Positions 6,928 to 14,346 of a stretch of 22,436 bases of DNA are shown piece by piece; position 1 is the stretch's first letter, and every line of letters starts with the position of its first letter. The notes under the pieces were generated by a model. That model ran no database searches and had not been told where the DNA came from. It worked only from the letters and a program-made list of their open reading frames with translations. The stretch spans positions 17,950 to 40,385 of the forward strand of contig PCCM01000104.1 of NCBI GenBank assembly GCA_002731735.1, in the 5' to 3' direction. Both the position numbers and the translations under genes were made by a program. The DNA comes from Gemmatimonadota bacterium (GTDB taxonomy: Bacteria > Gemmatimonadota > Gemmatimonadetes > Longimicrobiales > Gaopeijiaceae).

Positions 6928-7704
6928 ATGCAGCAGCCCATCGTAGGAATCCCGGTTTTCCGAATCTCGTGGAACGCATTCACGGCGTCGGCGTTGGCCC
7001 TGGCGCTTGCCCTTGCTCTGGCGCTTTCCTCCTCGCCTCTGTTCGCTCAGGCGGGCCTGGCGGAGCAGGAGGGCCGTGCGATGAGGATCGGCATCATCGG
7101 ATCGGGCACTATGGGTGGAGCCATCGGTCTGCTTTGGGCGGAAGCAGGGCACGAAATTCTGTTCTCGTCTCGGAACCCGGACGAACTCATGGACCTCGTG
7201 CAGAGTGCGGCGCCGCGAGCCAGCGCCGGCTACGCTGACGCGGCCGCTTACTTCGGAGACGTGATTCTGCTGGCCGTGCCTCCCGGCGCGATCCCGCAGA
7301 TCGGTGAGGACATCGGCCACCTCATGCAGGGTAAGGTCGTGATCGACCTCACCAATCCTCGAGCGGACCGTGACGGGCCCCTCACGGACGAGTGGCTGGA
7401 GATGGGGACAGGTCTGGCTATGGCCCAGTACCTACCCGGCGCACGACTCGTCAAGGCGTTCAACAGCCTCGGCGCACGGATGCTCGCGAACCCAATCGGA
7501 CGCAGCGGTGAGAAGATCGGTGTCCCCATTGCCGGTGATGACGCCGAAGCCCGGGATATCGTAGCCGATCTCGTGAGAGACACGGGGTTGGAGCCCGTCA
7601 TGGTCGGAAGGTTGGAGCGCGCGAAGGAGTTCGACCGAGGTAGTCCCGTGTGGGTATCGGGCCAGTCGGCTGCACAGCTTCGCGAGGCGCTGAATCTTCG
7701 CTGA
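6928..7704 (+). CDS. F420H2:NADP reductase-like protein with a signal peptide
   Basis: This 258-residue protein has a Rossmann fold of the NADPH-dependent F420 reductase / ProC-N-terminal type. The dinucleotide motif is MRIGIIGSGTMGG (residues 52-64), followed by FSSRNPDEL, which in the family contacts the cofactor, and VVIDLTNP and VKAFNSLGA further on. Family members are normally cytoplasmic and begin at that glycine motif. Here an upstream ATG (6928), with GGGAG at 6916-6920, adds a strong signal-like segment (alternating Ala-Leu, about 21-33, ending SPLFAQ). A second start at 7081 has a better AGGAGGG site at 7067-7073 and gives the canonical family N-terminus. Both forms may be made. Whether the cofactor is F420 or only NAD(P) cannot be told from sequence. 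Confidence 0.78.
   Translation: MQQPIVGIPVFRISWNAFTASALALALALALALSSSPLFAQAGLAEQEGRAMRIGIIGSGTMGGAIGLLWAEAGHEILFSSRNPDELMDLVQSAAPRASAGYADAAAYFGDVILLAVPPGAIPQIGEDIGHLMQGKVVIDLTNPRADRDGPLTDEWLEMGTGLAMAQYLPGARLVKAFNSLGARMLANPIGRSGEKIGVPIAGDDAEARDIVADLVRDTGLEPVMVGRLERAKEFDRGSPVWVSGQSAAQLREALNLR
7067..7073 (+). promoter_or_regulatory. Internal Shine-Dalgarno for an alternative start at 7081
   Basis: AGGAGGG ends seven bases before the in-frame ATG at 7081. It is the strongest ribosome-binding site near this gene, stronger than that of the upstream start at 6928. It would produce a 207-residue protein without the export signal. Confidence 0.55.
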
Positions 7705-7743
7705 GCCTCAGGAGCCCTAGCGCTACGATGTGGGCTCGGCGGA

Positions 7744-7797
7744 GAAGCTGAAGCCGAAGCTGAAGCCGAAGCCGAAGCTGAAGCCGAAGCTGAAGCC
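7744..7797 (+). repeat. Nine-unit 6-bp tandem repeat (GAAGCT/GAAGCC)
   Basis: Nine consecutive hexamers of GAAGCY occupy 7744-7797, five ending in C and four in T. They lie in the 131-bp gap between the reductase-like gene and the first PQQ dehydrogenase, 38 bases before the latter's ATG. The repeat is in frame with the upstream gene past its TGA stop, where it would read as alternating Glu-Ala. Such arrays can change copy number by slippage. Confidence 0.9.
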
Positions 7798-7835
7798 ACT
7801 CGCCTGAATGACGGCACGCAGACGAGGAGAGACAC

Positions 7836-9566
7836 ATGGGTGAGAACAAACCGCAGGTGCTCTTTGTACGCGGCGTTCCTTGGGCGACGCTCGCCATAAT
7901 GCTGTTGTCATCCGGGGCGTTCGCCCAGACCGAGTCGGTCGCGTGGGAGCCGATCACGCAAGAACGGCTGATGAATCCGGAGGACGGCGACTGGTTGAGC
8001 TACCGGCGCACGCCCGACGTGTTCGGCTTCAGCCCTCTGGACCAGATCAACAGGACCAACGTGCAGAATCTTCGACCGGTCTGGTCCTACTCGATGCGGG
8101 ACAACAGCCGATGGGTCCCGTCGCCGATCGTCGCGAACGGACTCATGTATGTGGCCGAGGGTAGTGGCCGTGTGGTCGCCTTCGATGTGGTCTCCGGAGA
8201 CGTGGCGTGGATTCACGAACGCGACTATCCCGACGACATCAGGCTTTCTCAGGCCCTTAACCGCCACCGTGGAGTCTCCGTTTACGGGGACAACATCTAC
8301 TGGGGGACGGCCGACTCTTATCTGGTCGCGCTGGACGCGCGTACCGGCACTCAGGTCTGGGAGGTCAGCACGGGTGACTACACGACGGGCATCGGCCACA
8401 ACCACCCGCCGTTGATCGCGGACGACAAGGTCATCCTGGGGTTCACTGGGGGTGACCGTAACGCGCGGGGAGCAATAGCGGCATACGATCCCGAGGATGG
8501 TGAGTTGATCTGGAAGACCTACACGGTGCCCGCCCCGGGTGAGCCTGGCTCGGAGAGCTGGAACGATAGTGAACTGCCGCCACTCGGTGGGCTGACCTGG
8601 GGCACGCAGAGTTACGACCCCGAGTTGGGGTTCGTCTATTTCGGCACCGGCCAGCCTATACCCTGGGCTTCGACGCTTCGCGGTCTCGGCGACGCCCTGT
8701 ACACGAACTCGGTCATCGCCCTCGACATCGAGAACGGCGAGATGCAGTGGTACTTCCAGGTCGTTCCGGAAGACAATTGGGACATGGACTCCCCTTATGA
8801 GAGCACCTTGATCGATATGGTCATCAATGGTGTGGTCCGGAAAGTGCTCATCCATACCAGCAAGATCGGTTGGGGCGTCGTGTTAGATCGGGAGACGGGC
8901 CAGTTCCTTCACTCATTCAGGACCGCTTTCGACAACCTCATCATGAGTTGGACGGAGGAGGGGCGCCCGGTCTTCAACCCGGATCAGATTCCCACATTGG
9001 CGGATGTCGACTCCGAGAAGACGTTCGAGGTGTGTCCACACTACCACGGGGCGAGGAATCTGAATTCGCCGAGCTACAGCCCGCTCACAGGACTGTACTA
9101 CATGGGCCTCAACAACAGCTGTATGGACGTCAACTTCGTCTCGGACGAGCCGGGTGGGTTCTATGCTGGCATGAGGTCTTCTCGTGTCAAGATGGTGCCC
9201 GGGTACGACTACGTAGGCGAATTCGTGGCCTTCGATCCCGTCACGGGAGCGCGGCAATGGGAGTACCGCCAGCCGAGCGGCGCCGCGATGACAGCTGCAG
9301 CGCTGGCCACCGGTGGTGGTATCGTGTTCGGGGGAGCCGCGGATCGCCGGTTCTTTGCGCTCGACGCGGACACCGGAGCGGCTCTCTGGGAGATGCGTCT
9401 GAACGGAGACATCTCGGGTGCTCCGGTCAGCTTCGAAGTCGAAGGGAAGCAGTACGTCGCGATCGGCGCCGGTGGCCGTATCGCCCAGACGACTTCGTAC
9501 GCTCGGCTGACAGGTGAGGACATTCCGCAGGGCAGCGGCGTCATCTGGGTGTTCGCCCTGCCGTAG
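7836..9566 (+). CDS. PQQ-dependent dehydrogenase, periplasmic (quinoprotein 1)
   Basis: This 576-residue protein is an eight-bladed quinoprotein propeller of the alcohol dehydrogenase type. It would oxidise an alcohol or similar substrate in the periplasm using PQQ. It has a signal peptide (1-30, ending AFAQ), the N-terminal RTPDVFGFSPLDQIN motif, repeated blade ends (AxDxxTGxxxW) and the PQQ-stacking region GARNLNSPSYSPLTG (405-419). The catalytic aspartate is Asp316 in NWDMD, with a second Asp at 318. The usual Glu metal ligand aligns with Asp207 (GGDRNARG) and the usual Asn with Gln273 (GTGQPIPW). There is no CxxCH, so no fused cytochrome, and no adjacent-cysteine pair. AGGAGA (7825-7830) supports the ATG. 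It ends 4 bp from the convergent hydrolase. The substrate is unknown. Confidence 0.85.
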   Translation: MGENKPQVLFVRGVPWATLAIMLLSSGAFAQTESVAWEPITQERLMNPEDGDWLSYRRTPDVFGFSPLDQINRTNVQNLRPVWSYSMRDNSRWVPSPIVANGLMYVAEGSGRVVAFDVVSGDVAWIHERDYPDDIRLSQALNRHRGVSVYGDNIYWGTADSYLVALDARTGTQVWEVSTGDYTTGIGHNHPPLIADDKVILGFTGGDRNARGAIAAYDPEDGELIWKTYTVPAPGEPGSESWNDSELPPLGGLTWGTQSYDPELGFVYFGTGQPIPWASTLRGLGDALYTNSVIALDIENGEMQWYFQVVPEDNWDMDSPYESTLIDMVINGVVRKVLIHTSKIGWGVVLDRETGQFLHSFRTAFDNLIMSWTEEGRPVFNPDQIPTLADVDSEKTFEVCPHYHGARNLNSPSYSPLTGLYYMGLNNSCMDVNFVSDEPGGFYAGMRSSRVKMVPGYDYVGEFVAFDPVTGARQWEYRQPSGAAMTAAALATGGGIVFGGAADRRFFALDADTGAALWEMRLNGDISGAPVSFEVEGKQYVAIGAGGRIAQTTSYARLTGEDIPQGSGVIWVFALP

Positions 9567-9570
9567 CCGA

Positions 9571-10368
9571 TTAGTGCGTCTTCGCGACGATGTTGAAGAA
9601 GTCGAAGAGCATGCCGACCACCTCTTCGCTCTGGTTGATGAACCGCGAGTGATCGCCACCCTCGATCTCGACGTAGAGGTGCTCCATCCCCAGCTCTTTC
9701 ATGCGCGCCACCGACTGGCGTGACCGCTCTACCGGGACCGTCGCGTCCTCCGAGCCGTGTAGCACCAGGAACGGGATGTGCCGGATGGCTTCCTCGTCCA
9801 CGTAGTCGGCGCTCATGCCACCGCCGGCCGCCGCGGCGAGCCCGGCCCAGATGTCGGGGTGCCGGCTCGCGATGTAGTAGGTGCCGGATCCGCCCATCGA
9901 GTGACCCCAGAGATAGGTGCGGTTCTCGTCGATGTTGAATTCGTCTCTAACCATGTCGACCACGGTCATCACGTCTCTCTCGGCCCGCCGGTCCTGTGGC
10001 TCGTCCCCGCGAGCACCGTATCCGCCCCGTCGTGTGTAGCCCAGCGGGGTCACGACGATGTAGCCGTCGCGTTCGGCGCGGTCGAGGAACCCCTCGTACC
10101 CCATCACCCAGTCGTACTGCCGCCCGGCCCCGTGTAGTGTCACCATCAGCCGATTCGGTGTGCTCGGGTCGTAGGAGGTTGGCACGAAGAGCGCGTAAGG
10201 GATCGTTTCACCCGTCTCCTGCATCGTATAAGTGCGGTGCTGGACACGCGGGTCTGTGACGGCGCTTTCGTCGTCGCGCGCCTCACGTTGCGCCACCGCC
10301 GTGTTCGCCGAGACGTGGAACAGTGCGAGGGAGAGCGTGGCGATCCGAAGTCTGGTCGTCGCGGTCAT
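9571..10368 (-). CDS. Exported alpha/beta hydrolase (esterase/depolymerase-like)
   Basis: This 265-residue protein has a signal peptide (1-27, ending AVAQ) and an alpha/beta-hydrolase fold like that of secreted PHB-depolymerase or feruloyl-esterase family enzymes. The oxyanion region is VTLHGAG (76-82), and the nucleophile elbow is GHSMGG (Ser157). The likely acid is Asp208 in HGSEDATVP and the likely base His240 in GGDHSRF, so the triad is complete. It would cleave an ester or related bond outside the cytoplasm; the substrate is not given by sequence. The start at 10368 is chosen over an upstream in-frame ATG because GGAGGA lies six bases before it and it begins the signal peptide. It may be co-transcribed with the upstream cyclase, although a palindrome lies between them. 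Confidence 0.8.
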   Translation of the reverse strand: MTATTRLRIATLSLALFHVSANTAVAQREARDDESAVTDPRVQHRTYTMQETGETIPYALFVPTSYDPSTPNRLMVTLHGAGRQYDWVMGYEGFLDRAERDGYIVVTPLGYTRRGGYGARGDEPQDRRAERDVMTVVDMVRDEFNIDENRTYLWGHSMGGSGTYYIASRHPDIWAGLAAAAGGGMSADYVDEEAIRHIPFLVLHGSEDATVPVERSRQSVARMKELGMEHLYVEIEGGDHSRFINQSEEVVGMLFDFFNIVAKTH

Positions 10369-10390
10369 GTTAGGTCCTCCGGTGTGGTTG

Positions 10391-10413
10391 GCCGGAGCCC
10401 ACACAGCTCCGGC
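10391..10413 (-). promoter_or_regulatory. Hairpin in the leader of the alpha/beta hydrolase
   Basis: GCCGGAGC (10391-10398) pairs perfectly with GCTCCGGC (10406-10413) around a 7-base loop. On the minus strand it sits about 22 bases before the start codon and ten before the ribosome-binding site. No U-run follows it in the minus direction, so it is a 5' leader structure or a protein-binding inverted repeat rather than a terminator. Confidence 0.45.
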
Positions 10414-10461
10414 TCGTAAAAACGTTCCGGCCAGTTAAGCGTATGGTGAGAGCTTAAGCCC

Positions 10462-10479
10462 GCCGACCCGCGGGTCGGC
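10462..10479 (-). repeat. Perfect 18-bp palindrome between cyclase and hydrolase genes
   Basis: GCCGACCCGCGGGTCGGC is its own reverse complement (9+9). It lies 38 bases past the cyclase stop on the minus strand. It could form a stem near the end of the cyclase transcript, or be a dimer-binding operator for the hydrolase. There is no U-run, so intrinsic termination is doubtful. Confidence 0.6.
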
Positions 10480-10516
10480 CACCACGCGCCGCTTCAGCTC
10501 GAACCAGAAGCTCACT

Positions 10517-11479
10517 CTAGAATACGGCGATGGGGTTGATCGCTGCCCCGGCGCCATTCGGCACCCCGGTCGGCGAGGCCATGAACATGAACTCCCACCG
10601 GTTTAGCTCGTTGGCCGTCCGGGCGATCTCTTCCAGGCCGAGGTTGTCGAAGAGGCGCACACCGAGGCTGACGAGCGCGAAGACGTGAATCGGCACGGGG
10701 ACTCCCTGGACCTGGCCGCCCTCTTGGGGCACGTCGGAACCGAGCAATGCAATGTCCCGTTCCTTGAAGAACGGGATCAGCGAAGGATGATATCCCCCCG
10801 TCTGCCCGACGTCCCGGCCCGTGCGCAGAAAAAGAGCATCCCCCGCCGAAATGGTGATTCCCGTCTCCGCTTCCCACGCCTCGATGTCCTGCCGGCGCAC
10901 CGGGCGCCCGGGTAGGTCCACCAGAACGCCGCGCGTGACGAGCCCGTCTTTCGAGTTGATGACCCCCAGCTGTGCGCAGCCGTCTTCCCTGGAGGCGACG
11001 GTCTCGAAGTCGAAACCGTTATAGACCTTGCCGTTGTACGCCACGTGGCAGAGCGCGTCCAGATGGGACACCAGGCTGCCGTGGTACTCGATCTCGTAGC
11101 GCTCCCAGAAGAACCCGCCCTGGACGTTGATGTCGAACACGCTCCGGACCGAGCCGACCAGCACCGGCGCTCGGTTCGCACTGGCCTGGTCGGGGTTGTC
11201 GAGCGTGGTGACGGTCATGTCGCGCGCCATCGAGACCGTTCTGCCGGCCTGGACCAGGCGAGCGGCCGCCACACGTTTGGCCGGCGTGATCAAGTTGAGG
11301 GCGCCGAGCTGGTCATCCGCGCCCCAGCGGTCCCAGTTCGACAGGTCGGTCATCCACGCGTCGAACTGCTCCCTTGTGACCTCGACGGCGGGCCCCACCT
11401 GGGCAGCCGCACCGGAGGGCGTTCCAAACACAACCATGATCGCGGCCACCAGGCCGCCCGCGACAGCTAGAATTCGCAT
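10517..11479 (-). CDS. Exported cyclase-family metal hydrolase
   Basis: This 320-residue protein belongs to the cyclase / kynurenine formamidase-like family (isatin hydrolase superfamily), which hydrolyses cyclic or acyl amides with a divalent metal. It has a signal peptide (1-27, ending AAAQ), the family's WGADDQLGALNLIT motif (52-65) and the metal-binding pattern HxDxxxH as His139-x-Asp141-x-x-x-His145 in SHLDALCH. His133 lies just before and may contribute. SAGDALFLRTGR (211-222) is also typical. Many homologues are cytoplasmic, so the export signal is notable. The open frame runs upstream to 11926, but the ATG at 11479 has GGGGAG before it and begins the signal peptide. The substrate is unknown. 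Confidence 0.83.
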   Translation of the reverse strand: MRILAVAGGLVAAIMVVFGTPSGAAAQVGPAVEVTREQFDAWMTDLSNWDRWGADDQLGALNLITPAKRVAAARLVQAGRTVSMARDMTVTTLDNPDQASANRAPVLVGSVRSVFDINVQGGFFWERYEIEYHGSLVSHLDALCHVAYNGKVYNGFDFETVASREDGCAQLGVINSKDGLVTRGVLVDLPGRPVRRQDIEAWEAETGITISAGDALFLRTGRDVGQTGGYHPSLIPFFKERDIALLGSDVPQEGGQVQGVPVPIHVFALVSLGVRLFDNLGLEEIARTANELNRWEFMFMASPTGVPNGAGAAINPIAVF

Positions 11480-11597
11480 GATGTACTCCCCTCGAGGATC
11501 AGGCGGTGACATCGTCGGACGTGGCGCACAAGATGCGCCGAGGGCGCATGGGTCTGCAAGCTCCTCGAGGTGCTCCGTTTCGACGCCAGGCGCCTTT

Positions 11598-11714
11598 GGT
11601 GGGCTCGCCAAGCGGCTGAACGACATCGTCGGCGAGAAGGACGTGGATCCCGAGGAGGGACCCGAAGGGGAGCTCAGGGACCCACTAGACTTCACCGAAC
11701 TCCTCGAGAAATGA
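11598..11714 (+). pseudogene. Possible C-terminal gene remnant
   Basis: The frame reads FGGLAKRLNDIVGEKDVD and then an acidic stretch ending DFTELLEK and a stop at 11712-11714. Its codons nearly all end in G or C in the manner of real genes here, and the peptide is a soluble, acidic tail. The frame upstream stops looking like coding sequence, with Ser-rich, low-quality translation, and no start or ribosome-binding site is evident. It may be the surviving end of a gene whose front was lost, or chance. I recognise no family. Confidence 0.22.
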
Positions 11715-11768
11715 GGATCATGCCGACGGAGGCGCTGCGGGAGGGTGGGTAGACGGGCCGGGGCCTGC

Positions 11769-11903
11769 GTGACGTGGAGCCCAACGACCCTGCCATTGCT
11801 CATGGTCGCCGCGGTGCTAATACTGGTATCAGGCGTGGCGTGTTTGGCACCCGCGCGAACCGCGACCGCGGTAGATCCCGTAAGGGTGCTGAAGGCCGAG
11901 TAA
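11769..11903 (+). CDS. Possible 44-residue single-span membrane or secreted peptide
   Basis: A GTG at 11769 opens a 44-codon frame ending at a TAA (11901-11903). It encodes one hydrophobic segment (around LPLLMVAAVLILVSGVAC) followed by a short polar tail (TAVDPVRVLKAE). GGGG at 11759-11762 is a weak ribosome-binding candidate; an in-frame ATG at 11802 would shorten it. The composition is that of a small membrane protein or signal-anchored peptide. It lies directly upstream of the exported M15 peptidase on the same strand. There is no recognised homologue. Confidence 0.27.
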   Translation: MTWSPTTLPLLMVAAVLILVSGVACLAPARTATAVDPVRVLKAE

Positions 11904-11987
11904 CAGCACCCGCTGGGAGCGTCCACCTACACCAGGATAGAGAGGGGGAGTGTCGATGGGAGAGCCTGGGAGGACGCCGGAATCGCC

Positions 11988-12884
11988 GTGAAGAAGCTCG
12001 CATGCGGGGCGGTACTCGCCCTTGGCATCGTCGGTGCGCTCGGGGCCTCCTGGTCGTTGTTGCCGATTCCAAGGGAAGAGGGCGAGGAGGGAGTGAGATC
12101 TTGGATCGGGGCTCAGTTGGACACAACCGACGTCAGAAACGACCCGAGGGTCGGTGCGTTTGTCGAGGCTTACGGCCCACTCATCGACTCGGTGACGTAC
12201 ACTGACGACGATGTCATCTTCGCGCTTGGCAGCCGACCCATCCACTTCCAGGGTGGTCGGATGCTGGAGGAAGGTCGCCTGGACCGCGGCGAGGACTGCG
12301 ACCCGATCTTCTATCGGTACTCCCTCGAGCCTCTGACGGAGCCGTCCCCTCTCCCCGAGGAAAACCCGACTTATTGCACCGACGTGCTGGAGAGCCTCTG
12401 GGGACGAACGGACCATGAGATCCGAGCGCACGGCAGGTCGACCACCTTCCTCGATCACCGGATGTTCGTGAACAACCTTCTAGTCGACGCACTCGCTGCG
12501 GTTGAGGAAGAGATTCTGGAAGCCGCGACTGACAACAGCTCCGTGGCCACCTGGATCAATGAGTTGAACATCACCTATTCAATGATCGACAGGGAAATCG
12601 CCGGGTCCCCCACCCGCAGTCACCACGCCTGGGGTATGGCAGTCGATCTCGTGCCAAACTCCTACGAGGGGCTGAACGTGTACTGGAGGTGGAGCCGGGT
12701 CTACGACGAAGAGGGATGGCATCGGATTCCGGTGGAGCGGAGGTGGAGCCCTCCCCAGACCGTCATCGAGATCTTCGAAAGCCACGGCTTCATTTGGGGT
12801 GGGAAGTGGGCACATTTCGACAACATCCACTTTGAGTACCGGCCGGAGATCCTGCTCTACAACCGGGTGATCTCGAACCGCTAG
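11988..12884 (+). CDS. Exported M15-type peptidase (D-Ala-D-Ala carboxypeptidase-like)
   Basis: This 298-residue protein has a signal sequence (1-24), an unassigned N-terminal part of about 180 residues, and a C-terminal zinc-peptidase domain of the M15 family. The SxHxxGxAxD motif is SHHAWGMAVD (211-220), giving zinc ligands His213 and Asp220. WAHFDNIHFE (274-283) supplies the third ligand, His281, and the nearby acidic residue typical of the family. M15 enzymes trim D-Ala-D-Ala or other peptidoglycan cross-links, so a cell-wall role is likely. The GTG at 11988 is used because it begins the signal peptide (MKKLACG). GGGAGGA lies rather far upstream (14 bases), so expression may be low. It is convergent with the DUF1552 gene. 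Confidence 0.82.
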   Translation: MKKLACGAVLALGIVGALGASWSLLPIPREEGEEGVRSWIGAQLDTTDVRNDPRVGAFVEAYGPLIDSVTYTDDDVIFALGSRPIHFQGGRMLEEGRLDRGEDCDPIFYRYSLEPLTEPSPLPEENPTYCTDVLESLWGRTDHEIRAHGRSTTFLDHRMFVNNLLVDALAAVEEEILEAATDNSSVATWINELNITYSMIDREIAGSPTRSHHAWGMAVDLVPNSYEGLNVYWRWSRVYDEEGWHRIPVERRWSPPQTVIEIFESHGFIWGGKWAHFDNIHFEYRPEILLYNRVISNR

Positions 12885-12898
12885 GTTGGAAGGAGATC

Positions 12899-12926
12899 GC
12901 CCGTCGGTACACCGACGTGTACGGGC
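12899..12926 (+). terminator. Weak hairpin between convergent genes
   Basis: GCCCGT (12899-12904) pairs with ACGGGC (12921-12926); inside it CGTCGGT (12902-12908) can alternatively pair with ACCGACG (12911-12917). It starts 15 bases after the peptidase stop. No U-run follows, so it is at best a weak or factor-assisted terminator. Confidence 0.3.
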
Positions 12927-13011
12927 ACGTCATCCGATGAACGGCGGCGATCAAACCGCTCGAAAGATGGCCAGCGTGGGCTACATGGGCTACACCCTGC
13001 TCACTCGTGGG

Positions 13012-14346
13012 CTAGACGCCGCTCAAGGTCTCCAACGGCAGTCGCCCGGTCGAATCTCCCAACGACTCGATGGGCACACCCATCTTGTCGAGCAAGCTCA
13101 GATGCAGGTTCGCGAGCGGCGTGTCCGGCTCGTGCTGCATGTGACGCCCCCCCGTACCCGCCGCGCCACCGGCGAGGAGGATCGGCAGGTTTCCGGAGTA
13201 ATGTGAGTTGCTGTCAGCCATGCCGGCACCATAGACGATCATCGAGTGATCAAGCAGTGTCCCGTCGCCGTCGGGCGTGGAGTTCAGTCGTGCGATGAAC
13301 TCCGCAAACAGCTCGGCGTGGTACAGGTTGATCTTCATCAGTTTTTCGAGCTTGACCGGGTCCCTCTGATGGTGGGAGATGGGATGGTGCGCATCCGGCA
13401 CCCCGATCTCGGCGTAGGTGCGGCCCGTGATCTCGCGTCCCATCATGAACGTCGCGACCCGCGTGAGATCCGTTTCGTATGCGAGGGCCAGGAGATCGAA
13501 CATCATCTTCGTGTGCTCACCGAAGGTGTCCGGTATCCCCGCCGGCTGATCGACTACCGGAAGCTCACGCTCGCTCTGGGCTTCGGCCATCTGGATCCGC
13601 CGCTCGATGTCGCGGACGGCTTCGAGGTACTGGTCCAGCTTGGCCTGGTCGGTCGAACCGAGCTGGCGTGAGAGGTAGCGCGCCCGATCGGTGACGGAAT
13701 CGAGCAAACTGGCGTCCTTTTCCAGCCGCGCCTTCCGGACCGCCGGGTCGGTGCTGCCGCTGTCGCCGAAGAGTCGCTCGAACACGGCGCGTGGGTTGTT
13801 CTCCATGGGGAGCGGCGTCGTGTCGTTCGCCCAGGAGATCGTGTTCGTGTAGGCGCAGCTGAAGCCCTCGTCACACGAGCCGGCAAAGTCACGCCCGTCG
13901 ATGGCGAGCTCGAGCGTGGCAAGCTGCGTCTCTTGACCGAGCACACGTCCGGCGATCTGATCCATCGAGATGCCGGCTTTGAGATTTGACCCATCATCCC
14001 GCTGTGAAGCGACACCGGTCAGGAAGCGCGTGGAGGCACGTGCGTGTGGCCCCTCGGCGTCCACGCCATGCATGCCGGAGAGCACCTCTACCTGGTCGCG
14101 GAACCGCTCGAGCGGCTGGAGGATCGTCGGGAAGTTGAAGCCGATCCCCTCGGTCGCCGGGGTCCAGTGATCCATCATCATCCCGTTCGGGACGTAGACG
14201 ATGCCAAGTCGACGCACCGGGTCGGCTGCTGTGTCGCGGAGTGCCGTGAAAGCCGGCACCATCCCGTCGAGGAGTGGCAACGCGAGTGACGCACCGAGCC
14301 CCTTGAGCATTGTGCGACGAGGGATTGCCTTCTTGGTAATGATCAT
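13012..14346 (-). CDS. Tat-exported DUF1552 family protein
   Basis: This 444-residue protein matches DUF1552, a family of secreted proteins found with DUF1592-type cytochromes in Planctomycetota, Acidobacteriota and relatives. The N-terminus has a twin-arginine signal (RRTMLKGLGA, Arg10-Arg11) and then a hydrophobic segment, so it is probably exported folded, possibly with a cofactor. Recognisable family features are IVYVPNGMMMDHW near residue 50, LSGMHG near 90 and GRTYAEIGVPDAHHPISHH in the C-terminal third. The biochemical function is unknown. Its ATG overlaps the stop of the upstream DUF1592 gene as ATGA, so the two are translationally coupled and probably act together. Confidence 0.88.
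   Translation of the reverse strand: MIITKKAIPRRTMLKGLGASLALPLLDGMVPAFTALRDTAADPVRRLGIVYVPNGMMMDHWTPATEGIGFNFPTILQPLERFRDQVEVLSGMHGVDAEGPHARASTRFLTGVASQRDDGSNLKAGISMDQIAGRVLGQETQLATLELAIDGRDFAGSCDEGFSCAYTNTISWANDTTPLPMENNPRAVFERLFGDSGSTDPAVRKARLEKDASLLDSVTDRARYLSRQLGSTDQAKLDQYLEAVRDIERRIQMAEAQSERELPVVDQPAGIPDTFGEHTKMMFDLLALAYETDLTRVATFMMGREITGRTYAEIGVPDAHHPISHHQRDPVKLEKLMKINLYHAELFAEFIARLNSTPDGDGTLLDHSMIVYGAGMADSNSHYSGNLPILLAGGAAGTGGRHMQHEPDTPLANLHLSLLDKMGVPIESLGDSTGRLPLETLSGV

Larger units (their letters stand above)
11480..11987. other. 508-bp gap between divergent genes, no firm gene
   Basis: This stretch separates the minus-strand cyclase from the plus-strand peptidase and should hold the promoters for both, but I see no convincing -35/-10 pair. 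Two coding-like traces are present on the plus strand: a high-GC3 open segment ending at a TGA at 11712-11714, and a short frame at 11769-11903. I see no RNA gene or inverted repeat of note. GGGAGGA (11968-11973) precedes the peptidase start. Confidence 0.5.

Noticed and set aside
6114..6983. Minus-strand frame opposite the dehydratase
   Set aside because: Antisense shadow of a well-supported PLP enzyme, with no recognisable domain or ribosome-binding site.
11774..12205. Plus-strand frame crossing the peptidase start
   Set aside because: Arg/Gly-rich translation with no domain; it overlaps the true signal peptide of the peptidase in another frame.
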